Below, one piece after another: positions 1-13,300 of a stretch of DNA of 64,000 nucleotides (position 1 is its first letter; each line of letters starts with the position of its first letter). Source of the stretch: Climacium dendroides (Eukaryota; Streptophyta; Bryopsida; Hypnales; Climaciaceae); the NCBI GenBank assembly GCA_950106755.1, contig OX467091.1, forward strand, positions 7,333,538 to 7,397,537, read 5' to 3'. Position numbers and translations under genes: made by a program. The notes beneath the pieces were generated by a model. The model saw nothing but the letters and a program-made list of their open reading frames with translations, did no database searches and had not been told where the DNA came from.

Positions 1-388
1 TGATTTTGAAAAATTTATTCAATTGAAGCGGTTTTGGATTCCACAACAATTAAGTTGTTCACAAAGTTTTTGAGATTTATAAGTTTTTCTTTTCAATTCT
101 TCAATTTGGATTGCCATTTTTTGTAACAATGGAGTCAAATTTCTAATGCATTCTAATGTATGTGTACCTTTTATAGTATTTACCATTGTATATGTTTCAT
201 TCATCATTCAATAAATTTCTATTGTACATTTCACTATATGCTTACTTATAAAAAAATTTATACAAAGATTTTAGTCATTTTTATTTGAAGATTTATTGAA
301 ATTTTTGTTTTTCATTCTATCTAATACATAAAAATTCTTATAAAATTCTAATGATGAATGCGTAGCATAGCAAGCGCCAACCACTAGT
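1..388 (+). mobile_element. Helitron-like element, 3' portion (cut by window edge)
   Basis: The sequence ends in CTAG at 384-387 followed by T, preceded by GCGTAGCATAGCAAGCGCC. This resembles plant Helitron 3' termini, which end CTRR and insert before T; the GCGT/GCGC pair could form only a short stem. Positions 1-388 match 61213-61574 in inverted orientation, apart from about 25 extra bases near 235-260. A third copy of the terminal motif ends at 61994. The 5' end lies outside the window and no Rep/helicase is present. The Helitron assignment is inference from the terminus. Confidence 0.5.
19..207 (-). other. 62-codon open frame shared with 61368-61556
   Basis: This short frame is conserved in length in both inverted copies of the Helitron-like repeat. 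It encodes a basic, partly coiled-coil-like peptide with the shared stretch QIEELKRKTYKSQKLCEQLN. The two copies differ at ten nucleotides, nine of them amino-acid changing, so there is no sign of protein-level constraint. I do not recognise a family. It is probably a non-coding passenger or a fragment of an element protein. Confidence 0.3.
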
Positions 389-2419
389 ACATCAATGAAA
401 AAACAACTAATAATAAAGGCTTACAAAGATTGACTAATTTGGCTCAAATTTCTCCCAAAACATTATCTATTTGTACTTGTAAAATGAGATGTGCAAAAAT
501 TGTTTTGTCTCTTAAAACATCTCATAATATGGAATTATATAATGGAATTTTCAATGTAAAAGAGTAAACCTTTCAGACTATGGTTGCTTTTATTCTTTTT
601 TTGTGGATCTATTACTTCAATTCCAACAAAAATAGAGTTTGATATATACCAATAAATACCAAAAAAATAAAACTTGGTGTAGCTTTTGCTTGACTAATAC
701 GAAAGATTGATTGTAAAGATGTTTCGGTATTTGCAACCTTCTAAAAATTCTAAGGTGACACTTAAAAAGATCTTTTAATAATACTCCATCTAAAGAAAGA
801 CTTAATGAAGGTTTGCAAGATATGAAACCAAATGAAAAAATGAATGAATTAAAAGTAATAAATACTTGTTGAGACCAATCATTTGCAATAATTTGTTTCT
901 TATATTTAACAAAAAAAAATATAACAAGTATGGAAACAATGACATTCTAGAACTAATTACAAAAGACTATGATTGGGACAATTTGGAATTTTATATCCAA
1001 AAAATAAAATGGATTTCTTACAATATAGCAATTGTAAGAAAGTAGTTCATGATTGATTCAATATTCAATATTTTAAAAGTTAACTATGTTGAAGATCTTT
1101 GGTTTGTGTACATTGAATATCCAACCATATTCAAAATTACAAAGAAACTATAAATTATAAAACAAAGATTATATGAGAGTAAATTTATAGAGTCTTATTC
1201 TTTTGTTTCACATTTTTGAACTAAAAATGGGTCTTCTTTACTTTGAACATAGTTAAATTATTTGATTATTCAATTGGTAAATAAAATTTATTATTTCTAT
1301 CCACAAGGAGAGATATAGCTATGGTGTGTAATATTATAATTTGAAAGTTCAAAAATTATGTTGGCGAGTGAAAGTGAAACATGAGTTAAAAGCAATAGCA
1401 ACATGTTGAGGCACATCATTCATAAGAATTTATTTGTTTCGTGTAGTAGTTGTAACATGGATAAGGTAAACTTGCCTATGACAGGCAAACCATCCATGAT
1501 AGGCACATAGGAATCTATCCATTAGAATCTTACATCAACCCATGGTAGACTTTTTCTAACAAATGGGGTTAGGACTACATTAGATTAATTTGTGGCCATA
1601 ATCCATGCCTTGAGAGATGGTCATGGAGTTATTACTGACTGTCATAGGACACTTATACCTTTCTAGTGTAAACTCATTGTTAAAAATTATTTTTTTATTC
1701 CTACATGTCATGGCTATGTTAGGAAATCTTGTAGCCAAGTTAGAAAATTTTATAATTACTTTAGATGGTAAGATGATCATCATAAAAACACTTTTTGGTG
1801 ATTTGGAGTAGTCTAAAGACTCTTTTGGACCAAATGGGCAAAACACTTTTAAAATTCATAACAAATTCATATTTTGCCCAAAAACATGAAATTTCAATTG
1901 CTTTCTTCATTTCTCACATTTGTCTATCTAGAAAAAACCTATATTTTTTTTGGCTAGTGGCAACAAACCAAACTACTCAATTTGTTTATTATAGGCAAAT
2001 TCACCTTATTTATGAGTAATAACATTATGAAGATGGTCACTTAAAAATTTATATATATGACAAATTCTCAGGGGACAAACAAATTCCTCCAAGAAAGAGG
2101 GATAATTCACTCCTAGATACCTAGAGGGAGTTTTGAGTTAGAATATGGAGAGAGCCTCATTGGTTGAGCAAATGTACATTGGTGCCAAGTGTGTTAGACT
2201 AGAATGTGTTAGCTAGAAGAGGTGTTTTGTTGCTAGGGGGCTTCTAATTCCAGGTGAAGCAAAAGGATCCCCCCAATTCCTGTTAACAATGTTATGAGTA
2301 TGACAAGAGACATTAAGAAGTAACTCATAAGTTACCAACATTTATTTGGGTAGAAATACTTGCAATTCACCACTTGTTTATCAAGCTAGAATTTTGAAAA
2401 TGACCAATTAATGCAATTA
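389..2419. other. AT-rich intergenic DNA without a recognisable gene
   Basis: Only short frames in AT-rich sequence are seen. The small overlapping frames around 1580-2019 on both strands have no recognisable domain and look like chance. Confidence 0.6.
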
Positions 2420-2684
2420 TTAACCCCTAAAGGACCAAGGTTAGTGTTCATTCAATGTAAGCAAGAAATCTTGGGTAGATCTTACAAAGTCATTTTTGGT
2501 TGAATGTTTATGAAATTTGGATACAATGTGTAGAATATATACCTCTTTGGTGAAAAACTAATTTTTTTTATCAAGTTCTCAAATAAAAAATTATGTTGCC
2601 CTAAACTTTTGAGGTAGCTTAAGTAATTTGGAAATCTCTAGCAAATCTTTTGCAAAAAAGACTCATCAACTTTTGAAATTTTGC

Positions 2685-2707
2685 ATATATATATATATAT
2701 ATATATA
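2685..2707. repeat. (AT)n microsatellite
   Basis: An uninterrupted AT dinucleotide run inside family-A copy 1. It is absent from copy 2 at the equivalent place near 20345. Confidence 0.9.
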
Positions 2708-2998
2708 ACTAATAAAATATGGCATACAATTGTCCAAAAATAAAAAATAAATTTTAGTCCTCAAATCATATCCTAAGAGTCAAAGTTTGTTAACTATTTT
2801 GGGGGCAGTTTTAAAAAAAACATTTTCTTGTAACTTCAAGTCCTATTATCTTGCAATTTGTGAAGTCAAAATTCTTGAAATTTTTTCCACATATTCCAAA
2901 TGTTTGCGTCTAACTTTTCACTGTTTGGATTTGAAATAAAAAATTTCATCATTGCACAAGAAATCATAAAAAAAATAACAAGTATATTGCCAATTCAT

Positions 2999-3791
2999 TT
3001 AATCCCTAAAATTCCATTGTCCCCTCAGGGGATAAAATGGATTTCAGGCAAATTCCTATAGTCTCAATAATTGTTGCAATTTTTTGAATCTTTTTGCGAA
3101 GATAGAAAAACACATTAGCTTTCCAAAAATATAATTTTTATTTACATGGCAAGCTCCCGGGCAAGCTTTGAATCATTCCATTTGGGTTTGTTATGAGAAA
3201 GTTTTTTGGGCAATTAGAGCATCTTGTTGAAAAAGAACTTGTAGAATTCATTTTTGACCTCAATTTTCACAATTTAAGAAAAAAAGTTTCGCAAGGGTAA
3301 GATATCTTGCTAGAATAATCTCACCGTTGAGATTAGTATATTTCAGCTCTATCTTAAAGCTATTAACAATTTAAATTTTCCTTCAATCTTGAACCTACTT
3401 CTACTTAACAATTTTTTAATGAATGAAAATTATTATTTTTTTAAATTAAAAAAAATTCCTAGAATCTCAACTCAATTCTTTATCATATAAAATTATAAAT
3501 TCAAAATCAGTAGAGCAAAAATGATAAGTTATGAAGGTTTAAAGCCAAATAATGTAGTTGAGCAAGGTGCAAAAAATTTGTTTTCTTCACTTTAAGCACA
3601 AATATCTTGCAAGCTCCACGGTCAAAGTTTGTAAAATTTTTGCCATACATTCTTATACTAGTTGAGTACAAGATCCTATGGTTAGATATAAAATAATAAC
3701 TTTTTTTAAAAAGTTTTTTTTCATTGCTATAGAAATGGTTGTTTTGAGTGGTTTTGGGTGGAAAAGAGGCCTTGGGACTTTTAGGGGTTAA
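2999..3791. mobile_element. TTAA-flanked TIR element, family B copy 1, nested in family A
   Basis: The left end is TTAA (2999-3002) then TCCCTAAAATTCC. The right end is GGACTTTTAGGGG then TTAA (3788-3791). The paralogous family-A copy has an uninterrupted TTAA at about 20638-20642 with matching flanks on both sides (TATTGCCAATTCA before, GGTGATTTAG after). That empty site proves insertion and TTAA duplication. The subterminal CCCTCAGGGGATAA is shared with copy 2 at 16962. Frames inside are chance. Confidence 0.85.
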
Positions 3792-4194
3792 CCTCCTTGC
3801 ATTGCATGGTGATTTAGTGTAAGCCAGACATCTCAATTGCTTTTAAAAAATTTCATGAATGAACCTCACATCATATACTTATGAATGGTCAAAATTCTCA
3901 TTTCTACGTAGAGCAAAAATTTTACTCCAAAAGGGCCCAAAGTCTATGGACACTATTTCTCAAGAATTAAAAAAAGTTTCTTTTCCTCACTTCAAACATT
4001 ATAATCTTTCAATCCATGTGGTCAAATGGGTTGAAATTTTTTCCACATTCTAGTAAAATACTTTAATTCAATTCAGTATGGTTGAAGTTTAAAAAAAAGT
4101 TTCAATTTTCATTTTTGAGTAACATATCAAAACCCCACAGTTTTTGACAATGTTTCCCTGAAAAAAACCCTGCCCTCGGTTCGTTAGGGGTTAA

Positions 4195-4878
4195 TGCAAT
4201 AAATCGGCATATTTGGTTCAGTCAAGTTTGAACAAGTTGGGATCACTGTTTCAATTTCTTGCATGAGTGAGCTATTCATGTTGACTTACAGTATGTCAAC
4301 CAATCAACATGGTGTGAGACTGAGTTGCTGCGCATCATCTAAAATTTCCATTACTCTGCTCAAGTCTGCAGATTCCGTTCCTTGCTTGAAATCACTAGTT
4401 CACTTTTCAGTCTTGGCCTGCATTGTGTACTCTACATGTTAAATTCTCATTACAAGTAGAGATGTGCATAAACGCATTGGTTCTACTCCAAGGCTCTAGT
4501 TCAGTCCTTGGACCAAGGAATAACCAAAAAATTGAAGATGAAAAATGCAAACATATGCAAGACAAAATGCACTCATGAGAGTACCTAGCCTTTGAGGATA
4601 CAGTGTTTTGATTTTCCTATTTGTTTTAAAAGGTACAGTACTATAACCGGCAACTGCACTTTCATGATAAGCCTTCGCTAAGATGCTTACCGTTGATCCT
4701 GACCAAGAAGGGTGTCACAAGGATTCACACACTATTTGCTACCAAGAACAGACTACCCGGATTGCTCGTTGGAACAACAGAGCTTCAAATCTAGAGGCCC
4801 TCAGCAAGGACATCACCTTCACAAAAATCTGTAGCCTAATGTTGGTTTGAAAGAATTAATAATCCACAAAGGTCACCT
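4195..4878. other. 3' flank of the EMC7 gene
   Basis: No coding signal. This holds the 3' untranslated and terminator region of the minus-strand EMC7 gene and the border of family-A copy 1. No clear polyadenylation signal was assigned. Confidence 0.5.
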
Positions 4879-6960
4879 TCAAGAGCGCCCTTGCAAGAAT
4901 TGGGAGACAGGACTGGGATTAGCGCGTTGAGCCTCTTGAAGTCTCTTCATTTCCTCCGGATCTGAACAAATGAAACATCATAAATTTCATGCGTATCAAC
5001 CTCCACATTTGAAAAGTCAAATCGCTGCAATTAACATGTCAAACCTGAAAGCTCAGATTCAAGGGACGAGAAGCTTACCTATGCTATCCATGAGCATGGG
5101 CAGGAGAAACACGCAGACGACCATAAAACCTATCATCATACCCATAGGACTCTTCAGCAGTCCAAATAGAGAGAATGGCTCTCGAACCTGCACTAGCCAA
5201 ATGGTTCGTCAAAATCACAGTTCACTCCCAAGAGCATGTGGCTTCATAATTCCGCAGTCAATATCAACAAATCACAGGCAAAAAAGAACAAGACTTGCCT
5301 CGTAATAGTTTTCCTCTTGACGGGGTTCTAAAACCAGTGCATCCGAAATGCGCCGAGGGCCTTCTACATAACTTGCACGTACTTGCCCTGCCAACCTAGA
5401 GCTAACATCCACTCTCACCTGCAAAAGACAAACGAAAAAAATTAATAATTTCTGTAACCGTGAGCGACCTATAATGTCTCCTGTTGCAAAAGACTCCCAC
5501 TCCTGTCGATTCCTAACACTTTGAAATTTCATAGGACCTTCATAAGAATATTATCGAAAGATTTAGCTCTTCAACTCAAAGATCTCTCCACAGCTCTATA
5601 CATCACCCAAAATCACACTACTACGAATGTTAAAACTGCTTAAAGTGACGCAAATAATATCCCCTACCTTACGGCACGTCAGCCTGAAAGTCAACAACAC
5701 AATCTACCAGCCAATCACATCAATATAAAATCCATGAGATCGACGAGCACAAATCGCTCGGCATGCGACTTCAAAAGGATGAATCTTGAGCTGTGTCTTA
5801 CCGGAGAAAAGAAATAGCCAAGGGCAACAACTTCGAGTAGGTGCGTGCCAGCAGGAACATTTTCGCTATAATCAGATCCAGTCAAGGCACTCACAATAAA
5901 GAGGAATATTATTCAGCCAGCTGCACAGAGGCACTGAAGCCTAACAAGGATGCTAAATTTTAATGGAAGCATAAAAAAGTACGTGCTTCCAATGAACAGA
6001 TTCTTTAACCTGCCTCAACAAATGGCGGAATAAACTATGATTTTATGAAAACAAAACTAGCTCCATATGTACACTCATAGCAGTAAGTCAACGACACCAT
6101 ACAGCTCAAAAAACCTAATCAACTTTCCTCAATGCACCTGTACATAAAAAACAATATGACGGTTAGGTCTTTTCAAAACGAGCTGATGAAGTGAATGATT
6201 TTGAAGGATACAAGAGAAATGACCCGTCCTGTTGTCGTACAAAAGAAACTTGTTCACCACCATTTAAGACCACCTTCATATTTGCTAACTTGCCGAGACC
6301 TTTTCCCCTCATAACTGCGCATTAAAACACAAATTCAGGCCATAATAATAAAATTCATAGAGAGGACTCGTTACAATCTGAATTTAGTGGATGCTCGCAA
6401 ATTGCAGTCTAATAGATAATTAGAAGGTCCAAATCTCTGATTTAGAAATACATATCAAGATGACAGGTCATTTACCTTCCACTTTCACCCGACCCTCCAC
6501 AACAAAACCTTCATCGCCACTGCACCAAAAACTCCGAATCAGTTACCAATCCAGCAATCTAAATTCATATGCTGAAGAAATCAGACTCGTCTACTAAACA
6601 CAAGAGCCTAGAGTAACGGATGGTCTATACACAGATTTTATAAAACTGTACTACTAGGGATGCGCATAAAACATGACATGTTGATGTCACAAAACCTCGG
6701 AGCACCTCCGCCGTAGGCCAACCTAAATACTGATCTATTCTAAATGAACGTGAAAATTAACCTAAAACCTACGGAAACCCAGGCAAACACACGAGTCCCT
6801 GAGTGTAGATGCCATATGCCGATCAGGATTTTATAGGTCGAGTCCAAAAGGAGATGAAAGAATACCTGGAAAGAGCGGTGCACGCTAAGAAGGAATTGCA
6901 AAGCAGGCAGAGCAGCAATAGGAGGGGAGAGAAGAGGAGAGGTGAGCGTAGGAGCGCCAT
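4879..6960 (-). CDS. EMC7: ER membrane protein complex subunit 7 (EMC7), 7 exons, 205 aa
   Basis: EMC7 is a subunit of the ER membrane complex, which inserts and stabilises multi-pass and tail-anchored membrane proteins. Exons on the minus strand are 6866-6960, 6476-6519, 6212-6314, 5802-5865, 5299-5418, 5079-5187 and 4879-4961; phases close to 205 codons plus stop. The protein has a Leu-rich signal peptide (residues 1 to about 28), a lumenal DUF2012/carbohydrate-binding-like beta domain (about 33-140, with GRVKVE, VPAGTHLLEV and ALGYFFSPVRVDVS), the family block EPRQEENYYE, a C-terminal transmembrane helix after LLKSPMGMM, and a short cytosolic tail starting DPEEMKRLQEAQ. Length and block order match plant EMC7. 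Intron 5 starts with GC (GAG|GCAAGT) rather than GT; all other introns are GT-AG. The ATG at 6960 gives the signal peptide and has a good GCCATGG context. Confidence 0.95.
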
Positions 6961-7244
6961 GGCAACAAAAATTTGCTGCAAAACCCTGCGAATTCTACAA
7001 AGAGAGTGTCCCGCGCCTTCGGCAGTTCTGGTTCATCTGAGGAGAGAGATGAAGTTCTCAGCTACGGGAACTTGTTCTATGTAGCCTCCTCTTTGCAGAG
7101 AGAGAAGCGCACGAAGAGCATCATCAATGGGTCACGGCAAACGACCCGGCGAATTGTAAAACATTTGAATGATCGATATACCGTTATGAAATTAGAACTT
7201 GAAAGTACTTTGAATTGGAAGCACATCAAATATTCACATAAATA

Positions 7245-10200
7245 GATAAATTCAATTTGGAATTTGGATTTTGATCAATCAAAATAGACCTTATTAGAAG
7301 CAAACAAAAAATATGAATTATTAATGATCATTTGCAAGAAAAAATTATACAAATGGCATCATAAATCTTGTAAATGTATTGTGTCAATTGTATGATTTTT
7401 TTTTTAAACACAATTGTTTATAATTTTGTCTTCTATCTTCTTTCTAGTAGAATATATTTCTATTGTTTAAATCGAACTCTAAATAACTTTGTACTCCATA
7501 TCTATTTATGTAAATATTTGATATACTTCTAGTGATAGTATTTCAAGTTCTAACTCCATATTAATCATCAAAAGTCATTTAATTTTCAAGGTTGTTTGTT
7601 GTCATGCATTGATGATATTTAAACTCCGTCATATCTTCTAAGCTAGCTAGAACTATGTAATCTATAAAAGTACAAATAATAGATACACCTTATAATGACT
7701 ACAACTTGAAAAATGGTCATTGTAAAGTCTTCATGCACAATCTTTGAAAAGATAATACCCAATCATACATTTTTCATGGGAGAATAATATTATAAGATGA
7801 GTTGATGTAACATTAAATTCCTCTAATTTAGCATAATTGAAAACAACTTATCAAGTTTTCGTCACACATATATTTACACACTATCGCAATCCAAATGGCA
7901 CTTTACAGCTTCCAACAGCTCAATAAGTTTCCCACAACCTACTTATAACATCACTTAGTCACAAATTGCTTAACACTGCACATGCTAAGCACACACGCGT
8001 TAGTCCGCATTTTCAATTCATTCTGCCAAGTTCCAGTCACCAAGACTACTAACACACACTCCCTTCATGACACCAGACACACTACTTAGTGACATGGGGC
8101 GAAACTTCCACCTTAATGTACAAAGATCCATGGAGGCACTACTTACCATGGTCCTAACCGCCCTTAGGTGTCACCTCACTCCATGTTAGCCATTTTTACA
8201 TTTGCTATTCATCTACTAAAGGTAATTGACATTCACAACTCAAACCACATCCAAGGAGGCCTAGCAAAGAGTAGGACTCCATCCAACCGATGCTACGAGA
8301 CACACAAAAGTGTTCCATGGTACCTTGAAGTGGTGGTGAAGTTACCATCAACAACCATGAGTCATCGGAACTCACTTAGGTTTCAAGAGGAAGAGAGACC
8401 AACCCCTCTTACAATACTCTCTGTAGTATTCAACAGACCTCCCCCCCTCTTAGGTTGAAGGAGAATCTCAAACACACTTGAGTTGTGAAAGACCACCCAT
8501 TTCCAACTCAAATCGCCAAGTTACCTCACCATTTGGACTTCTGAATTTTCAAACGGCATAACTTTGCGCTTAGAGCTCCAAATTCAATATGCGACACCAT
8601 TTTAAACATCTACGCGACAAATAAATGTTGATGAACTATTCACTTGTTTCATTTAAATAAGTTCTCGCAAAGCTATGGTCCCTACAGGGGAGGCGTCATG
8701 CCTTCACTATGGCTCTTCTTTTGGCTATAATTTTTTATTCATGTAAAGAATACGTAATATGAAGTTGTGAGCTAAAAGTTGTAACTGTTCAAAATTGATT
8801 ACGTATTGTCAAGAACTTTCCAAACATGTATGACAGTCTACCATCATCTTCAAAACCAGGGCACTATTGTACCATGTTTGATCAGAAGTCTCTCAAATCT
8901 CCCTTCTAAGTCTATTGCAAGGCTTAGGAAGTCACCCCCAAGGTCCCCCCTTGCACATTAAGGTTCAATGGGCACCCCAAGAAGATAGGGACGTGACACA
9001 TACAAACAAATTTTTCACACATGCTCTAATTTTTTAGGTTTAAAGTAAAATCTCTTGTACTTAAAATTGATATAATAATACTTTAAATTTGCTTACTTGT
9101 TTTGTTTGTTAGTGAGATCCAAAAAAACTATAAGTCCTCCAATTGCAATTTGAGTACCATTGGAAAACTTTCCATGAAGACAAGAGTACAAACTTTGTTT
9201 TGTGGTGTTTGGACCTATGATGTGAAAATTATGGATTTTTGAAATATTTTTAAATTAAAAAATTGAATTAAATTATATTTTATTTTTTAAAAAACATGAT
9301 TTTTACATTACATGTCCAAATGCCACAAAACAAAGCCCTTTCACTCTTTTGTATACAAAGCTTTCTATTCATAGTAAAAACACAACCTCTCACATTACAA
9401 CAAAGCCCTTGTACTCCTTCTAGAGTGGAAGTTTTTTATTTTGAAGTTATTTTTAAAAAAATTAAATTTTAAAAACTACTTTCACTTTTATTTTCACATA
9501 GTTCATATTGTAATCAAACATGCTTGTTGAAATAGTTGAAAAATAGTAGCATTAGATAAAATATGTTGTTACAATCGAAGGCTTCTTAAAGAAAGCTCTT
9601 GAACAATGTGGTGGTTATAAATCATGTGATTGAATAAAGAAATTTGATAATTTATACTCAACTTTATTAGTTCTAAACCAAAGGGGAGGAGAGGCTTGTA
9701 CTAACAAAAAGCTAAATGAGAGGAAGTTAGAGGCAATTGTTGCACAGTGTTAATGTGCTTAAAAACTTCTCTTTGAACTAAAACAAAATTTGAATGTTGA
9801 AAGACAATAATCAAACCCAATATGTTTCAACCCCGTAAAGACACCCAAGACTAAAAATGTCTTGCAAACAAGCTGTAGAAACAAAAAATGCACCTATTCA
9901 TCCAGGAATCTGATAATTTTTGTGTGAGTACCCTGGTGAGAAGGTGGCATACTTCCAAGGTTGAAAGACTGCAACACTTCAGGGTTAATTAAAGCACAAG
10001 TCTAGAACACGAGTATTCAGAATAGAAGAAAGAATCACAAAGTGCGGCTTGACTTACATATGCAATCTTAAAATACACTTCTTGACGCTGCCCATGATTA
10101 TGTATTTGCACTAAAAAACTTGAAACCACGATGTCCCAAGCTACAAATTAGAGTGCGTCTACCCCAAATTGAAGTTGAAGGGGTTACATCCGGTTTCTTT

Positions 10201-10331
10201 ACAACACATACAAAAATATACGAACAACAAGTTTCCAAATTCCATTGCACAACATAACCTTTAACCTGGTATTTCTAGACTCACGGAAGCAGGAATTCTG
10301 ATAAGAAAGATATTCTCTACATTTTTCTGTT
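7245..10331. other. AT-rich intergenic DNA between EMC7 and GPAT9
   Basis: No gene is recognised. The stretch at 7860-9000 is richer in C on the plus strand and ends near GTGACACATACA. It could be old LTR or other transposon material, but no paired terminus was found. A long inverted repeat at 9156-9375 is listed separately. Confidence 0.5.
9156..9375. repeat. Long imperfect inverted repeat (foldback)
   Basis: The left arm, about 9166-9240 (with GAGTACAAACTTTGTTTTG), is complementary with mismatches to the right arm at about 9298-9372 (with CAAAACAAAG and TTTGTATACAAAG). An AT-rich centre separates them. This looks like a decayed foldback MITE. Target duplications were not identified. Confidence 0.6.
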
Positions 10332-13300
10332 TCAAGGGCCGTGCGTACTTGACTGCAGCCGACGGATTACAGCTTCAGAAAAATTCTGCTGCCTGAAACA
10401 GAGGGAAAGTTCAAGGTTAGGGTGTGTCTTGAATTGATTTCGAAGGGAAGACCTTAGTTTCCTTCCTCAAGGACGATTCCTTCTATAACACTTGCCATGT
10501 GCTGATGGCTATTTGAACATGATACTCTCTTGTATACTTTTCTCTAAACTCGCGTGAAAATGATGCCAAATCAGCAGGTCCACCAGACATTCATCAACAG
10601 AGAAATTGATGCAATAACATTAGCAGAAGGAATGATTGAATACTTACTTCTTCTCAGTGAGCTTAGGGCTTGGTCTATGGTACTTAAGATAGCCATCCCA
10701 TGGAACTTTCTTGATTCCTGACCTCGTGCAAATTAAGTCTCGCACCCTGCCAATCATGAATGGAACCAAACTAGCAAGGTAAGTAGCATATCCCTCGAAT
10801 GATAGCCAGAGGGTGGTATTAGAGAAAGTAAAAAATCATCCATCACAAACATCAGCACTGAAAGCAGCGGACCTCCATGAAAACTAGTGAGCATTATATT
10901 GTTCTTACTGAAAGATAGGAGCTTCATTTTATACTTTCCAGCTGTACATACAAGTCTCTAAAATCATTACGTATAAGCCCACATGAAAAAGAGTCGACTG
11001 AGCTACACAAACCTTTCAGAGAAATCGATGGGTGTTTCTCCTGGCTTGATCGTTTGGGGTTCTAGATACCAGACATCACACACTACCGCCCAAGAAGTCA
11101 TCAACCGCATCAAATGCATATTTAAGGACTGCCTGTGCCAACCACAGAGATGCATAGCTTTCAGAATGGAGGCCCAGAGAAGGAATGTGGTAATTCACAA
11201 AAATTCATACGCGGAATTTTGTTGCATTAATAGAGAACACACACGTGGTGAATTTAAGAGAAACTGTAGCACTGATATGCAGCTGATGATTACAAGAGGT
11301 TATCATGATTGGTTAGTGTATGGGTAACTGAAAGATTGAGTCATTACGAAAGAGCTTACTTCTTACTGTTCCAGTGAGCATCCACAAAGATCTTGTTGTA
11401 CTTGATGGCAATTGGGCACACCACACAATCGAGCTCAAATGCTCCCTGCAAATCGAACCAGCTCAAAGCGGGTCAAAACACATCATTCCGGTAGCACAAC
11501 CACGGATACTGAACTAAATATACATACAGCTTGGTTTGTACAAATTACCTTCTTAAACATGACACAATACTCATTGTTAACACATGTGCCTTCAGGAAAA
11601 ATCAAAAGAGGATTTGCCTCTGGATCTTCAATGTGTTTCTTTAACCTGAAATAAACATACAAACAGCTCAGATGATTTTTTTAACCACACATTCTCCTTA
11701 ACAAATACATATAAGTACCGCAAAAAAAATTAGTGGAAGCAGAACAATGTACGTTATCATTTAATGTGGAAGTGATATTACTTCTTTGCAACAGCGTGGC
11801 GGTCAGTAGCCTCTGTCCTGTTGAACCATATGCACCCAAGACTGTCAAGCACAGTAGTCTGCAAAAATCCTGCACCAAACATAAAATAAATATGTTAAAA
11901 TTAGTAACTATCTTCTTTGAGTAGCTCGGCTGTTTGTCAGCACACATCAATAAACACCGTTTTTGTCTCTTTCAGACCATCTAAAACTGAACCCTAAACC
12001 CTAAGGAGTTTATCATCAGAAAAGTCACGGTAGAGGAACAGGATCCACAAGTGACATGCTTGAATTCCATCAACAAATTGTTGGAATGACATGATATTCA
12101 GAGAATAAGATAGAAAGAACTGACTGACCAACCCATCCTGGATGCTTTTGCATAATCACAGAAAAACCGGTCATCTGTTCCAATATGACAAAATCAATCA
12201 TCGATGTATGATTTGCTACAAACACCTGCAAAGTTTGAAATACACGTAATGGTTACAAGCAAATTCAACCCCCGCAAAATCGACATTCTTCCATACTAAA
12301 TACTTCTGAAATGGGAACCAATTGCATTCAAACTCCCCCTCATGATATCCATCGAAAACTTAACTTTCCTATATTTTTAACTAAACTGTAGTATACCTAG
12401 TGCCGCTGTCAGCTCCACGAACAGATCCGATTTACAATTCAGGACCAAGGACACCGTAAGGAAATCCACAGAATCAAACTGCCAACCAGATGCAAAGCAT
12501 TTGCTCTCAAGATCGGCTCCCCAACGCAACACAGCCACAAGCATAGCCTGACACCTTAGTTCCCTGTAAGTTCTGACAAGTTTTATAGGATTCCTTAAGC
12601 AAATGTTGTGAAAATGATTATACTCATCGTATACTGGAAATCTCATATCGATATAATAGTCTATAATATATTCCTCAATCACAGCTGAAAAATGTCTATT
12701 ATAAACTCTTAACACGAAAAAGTATTCTGAGTTATGAACACGGGAATTTACAATGTCAAACAGGCAGACAAGGAGTACCTGCTTGGGACGTCTACTTGGT
12801 CGTGGTCCGTGGTATCTGACAACACCTGTCCACGAGGCTACAAACACACTACAAATAAACTCCACCAAGCCTCTCTGCCCACAGCACAACATAAAGTGAA
12901 TGAGGATGTGCTGTACCGACGCAGTCATTTGACAGAAGTTTTAACTCCCAAAAGGACCCTTAAAACATTTCACATACTATAATTTCCCCTTTCTATATTG
13001 TATTTGAGTAATGTGATGATTAATAATAAAAAATATTACAAGCTTAATACTGTTTTCCAAAGTACACCTCATTGATTGATTCTGCGACGAATTTCTCATA
13101 GTATTGGACCAAACAAGGAAACTAAGAATAAGTACATACACCCAACAGGGCTCATTGTTTCGTTGGTGATTTCAATCAGCTCCTTCCAATGTGTCGGTTG
13201 AATCAGGTCATGAGGATTATTATTAAATACAGTTCAACTAACCTCGATTTGACGTCGGAGACGGTCGTGGGATTTTAATGCTGCGTGTATAGGAAAGAAC

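Larger units (their letters stand above)
2420..4194. mobile_element. TTAA-flanked TIR element, family A copy 1
   Basis: TTAA at 2420-2423 precedes CCCCTAAAGGACCAAGG. The right end at 4191-4194 is TTAA preceded by the inverted complement CCTCGGTTCGTTAGGGG. The outer element is about 0.98 kb once the nested family-B insertion (2999-3791) is removed. It aligns with copy 2 at 20094-21012. TTAA duplication with CCC-starting TIRs is the piggyBac pattern, but Kolobok and some Sola elements also duplicate TTAA. No transposase frame is present, so this is a non-autonomous element. Confidence 0.75.
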
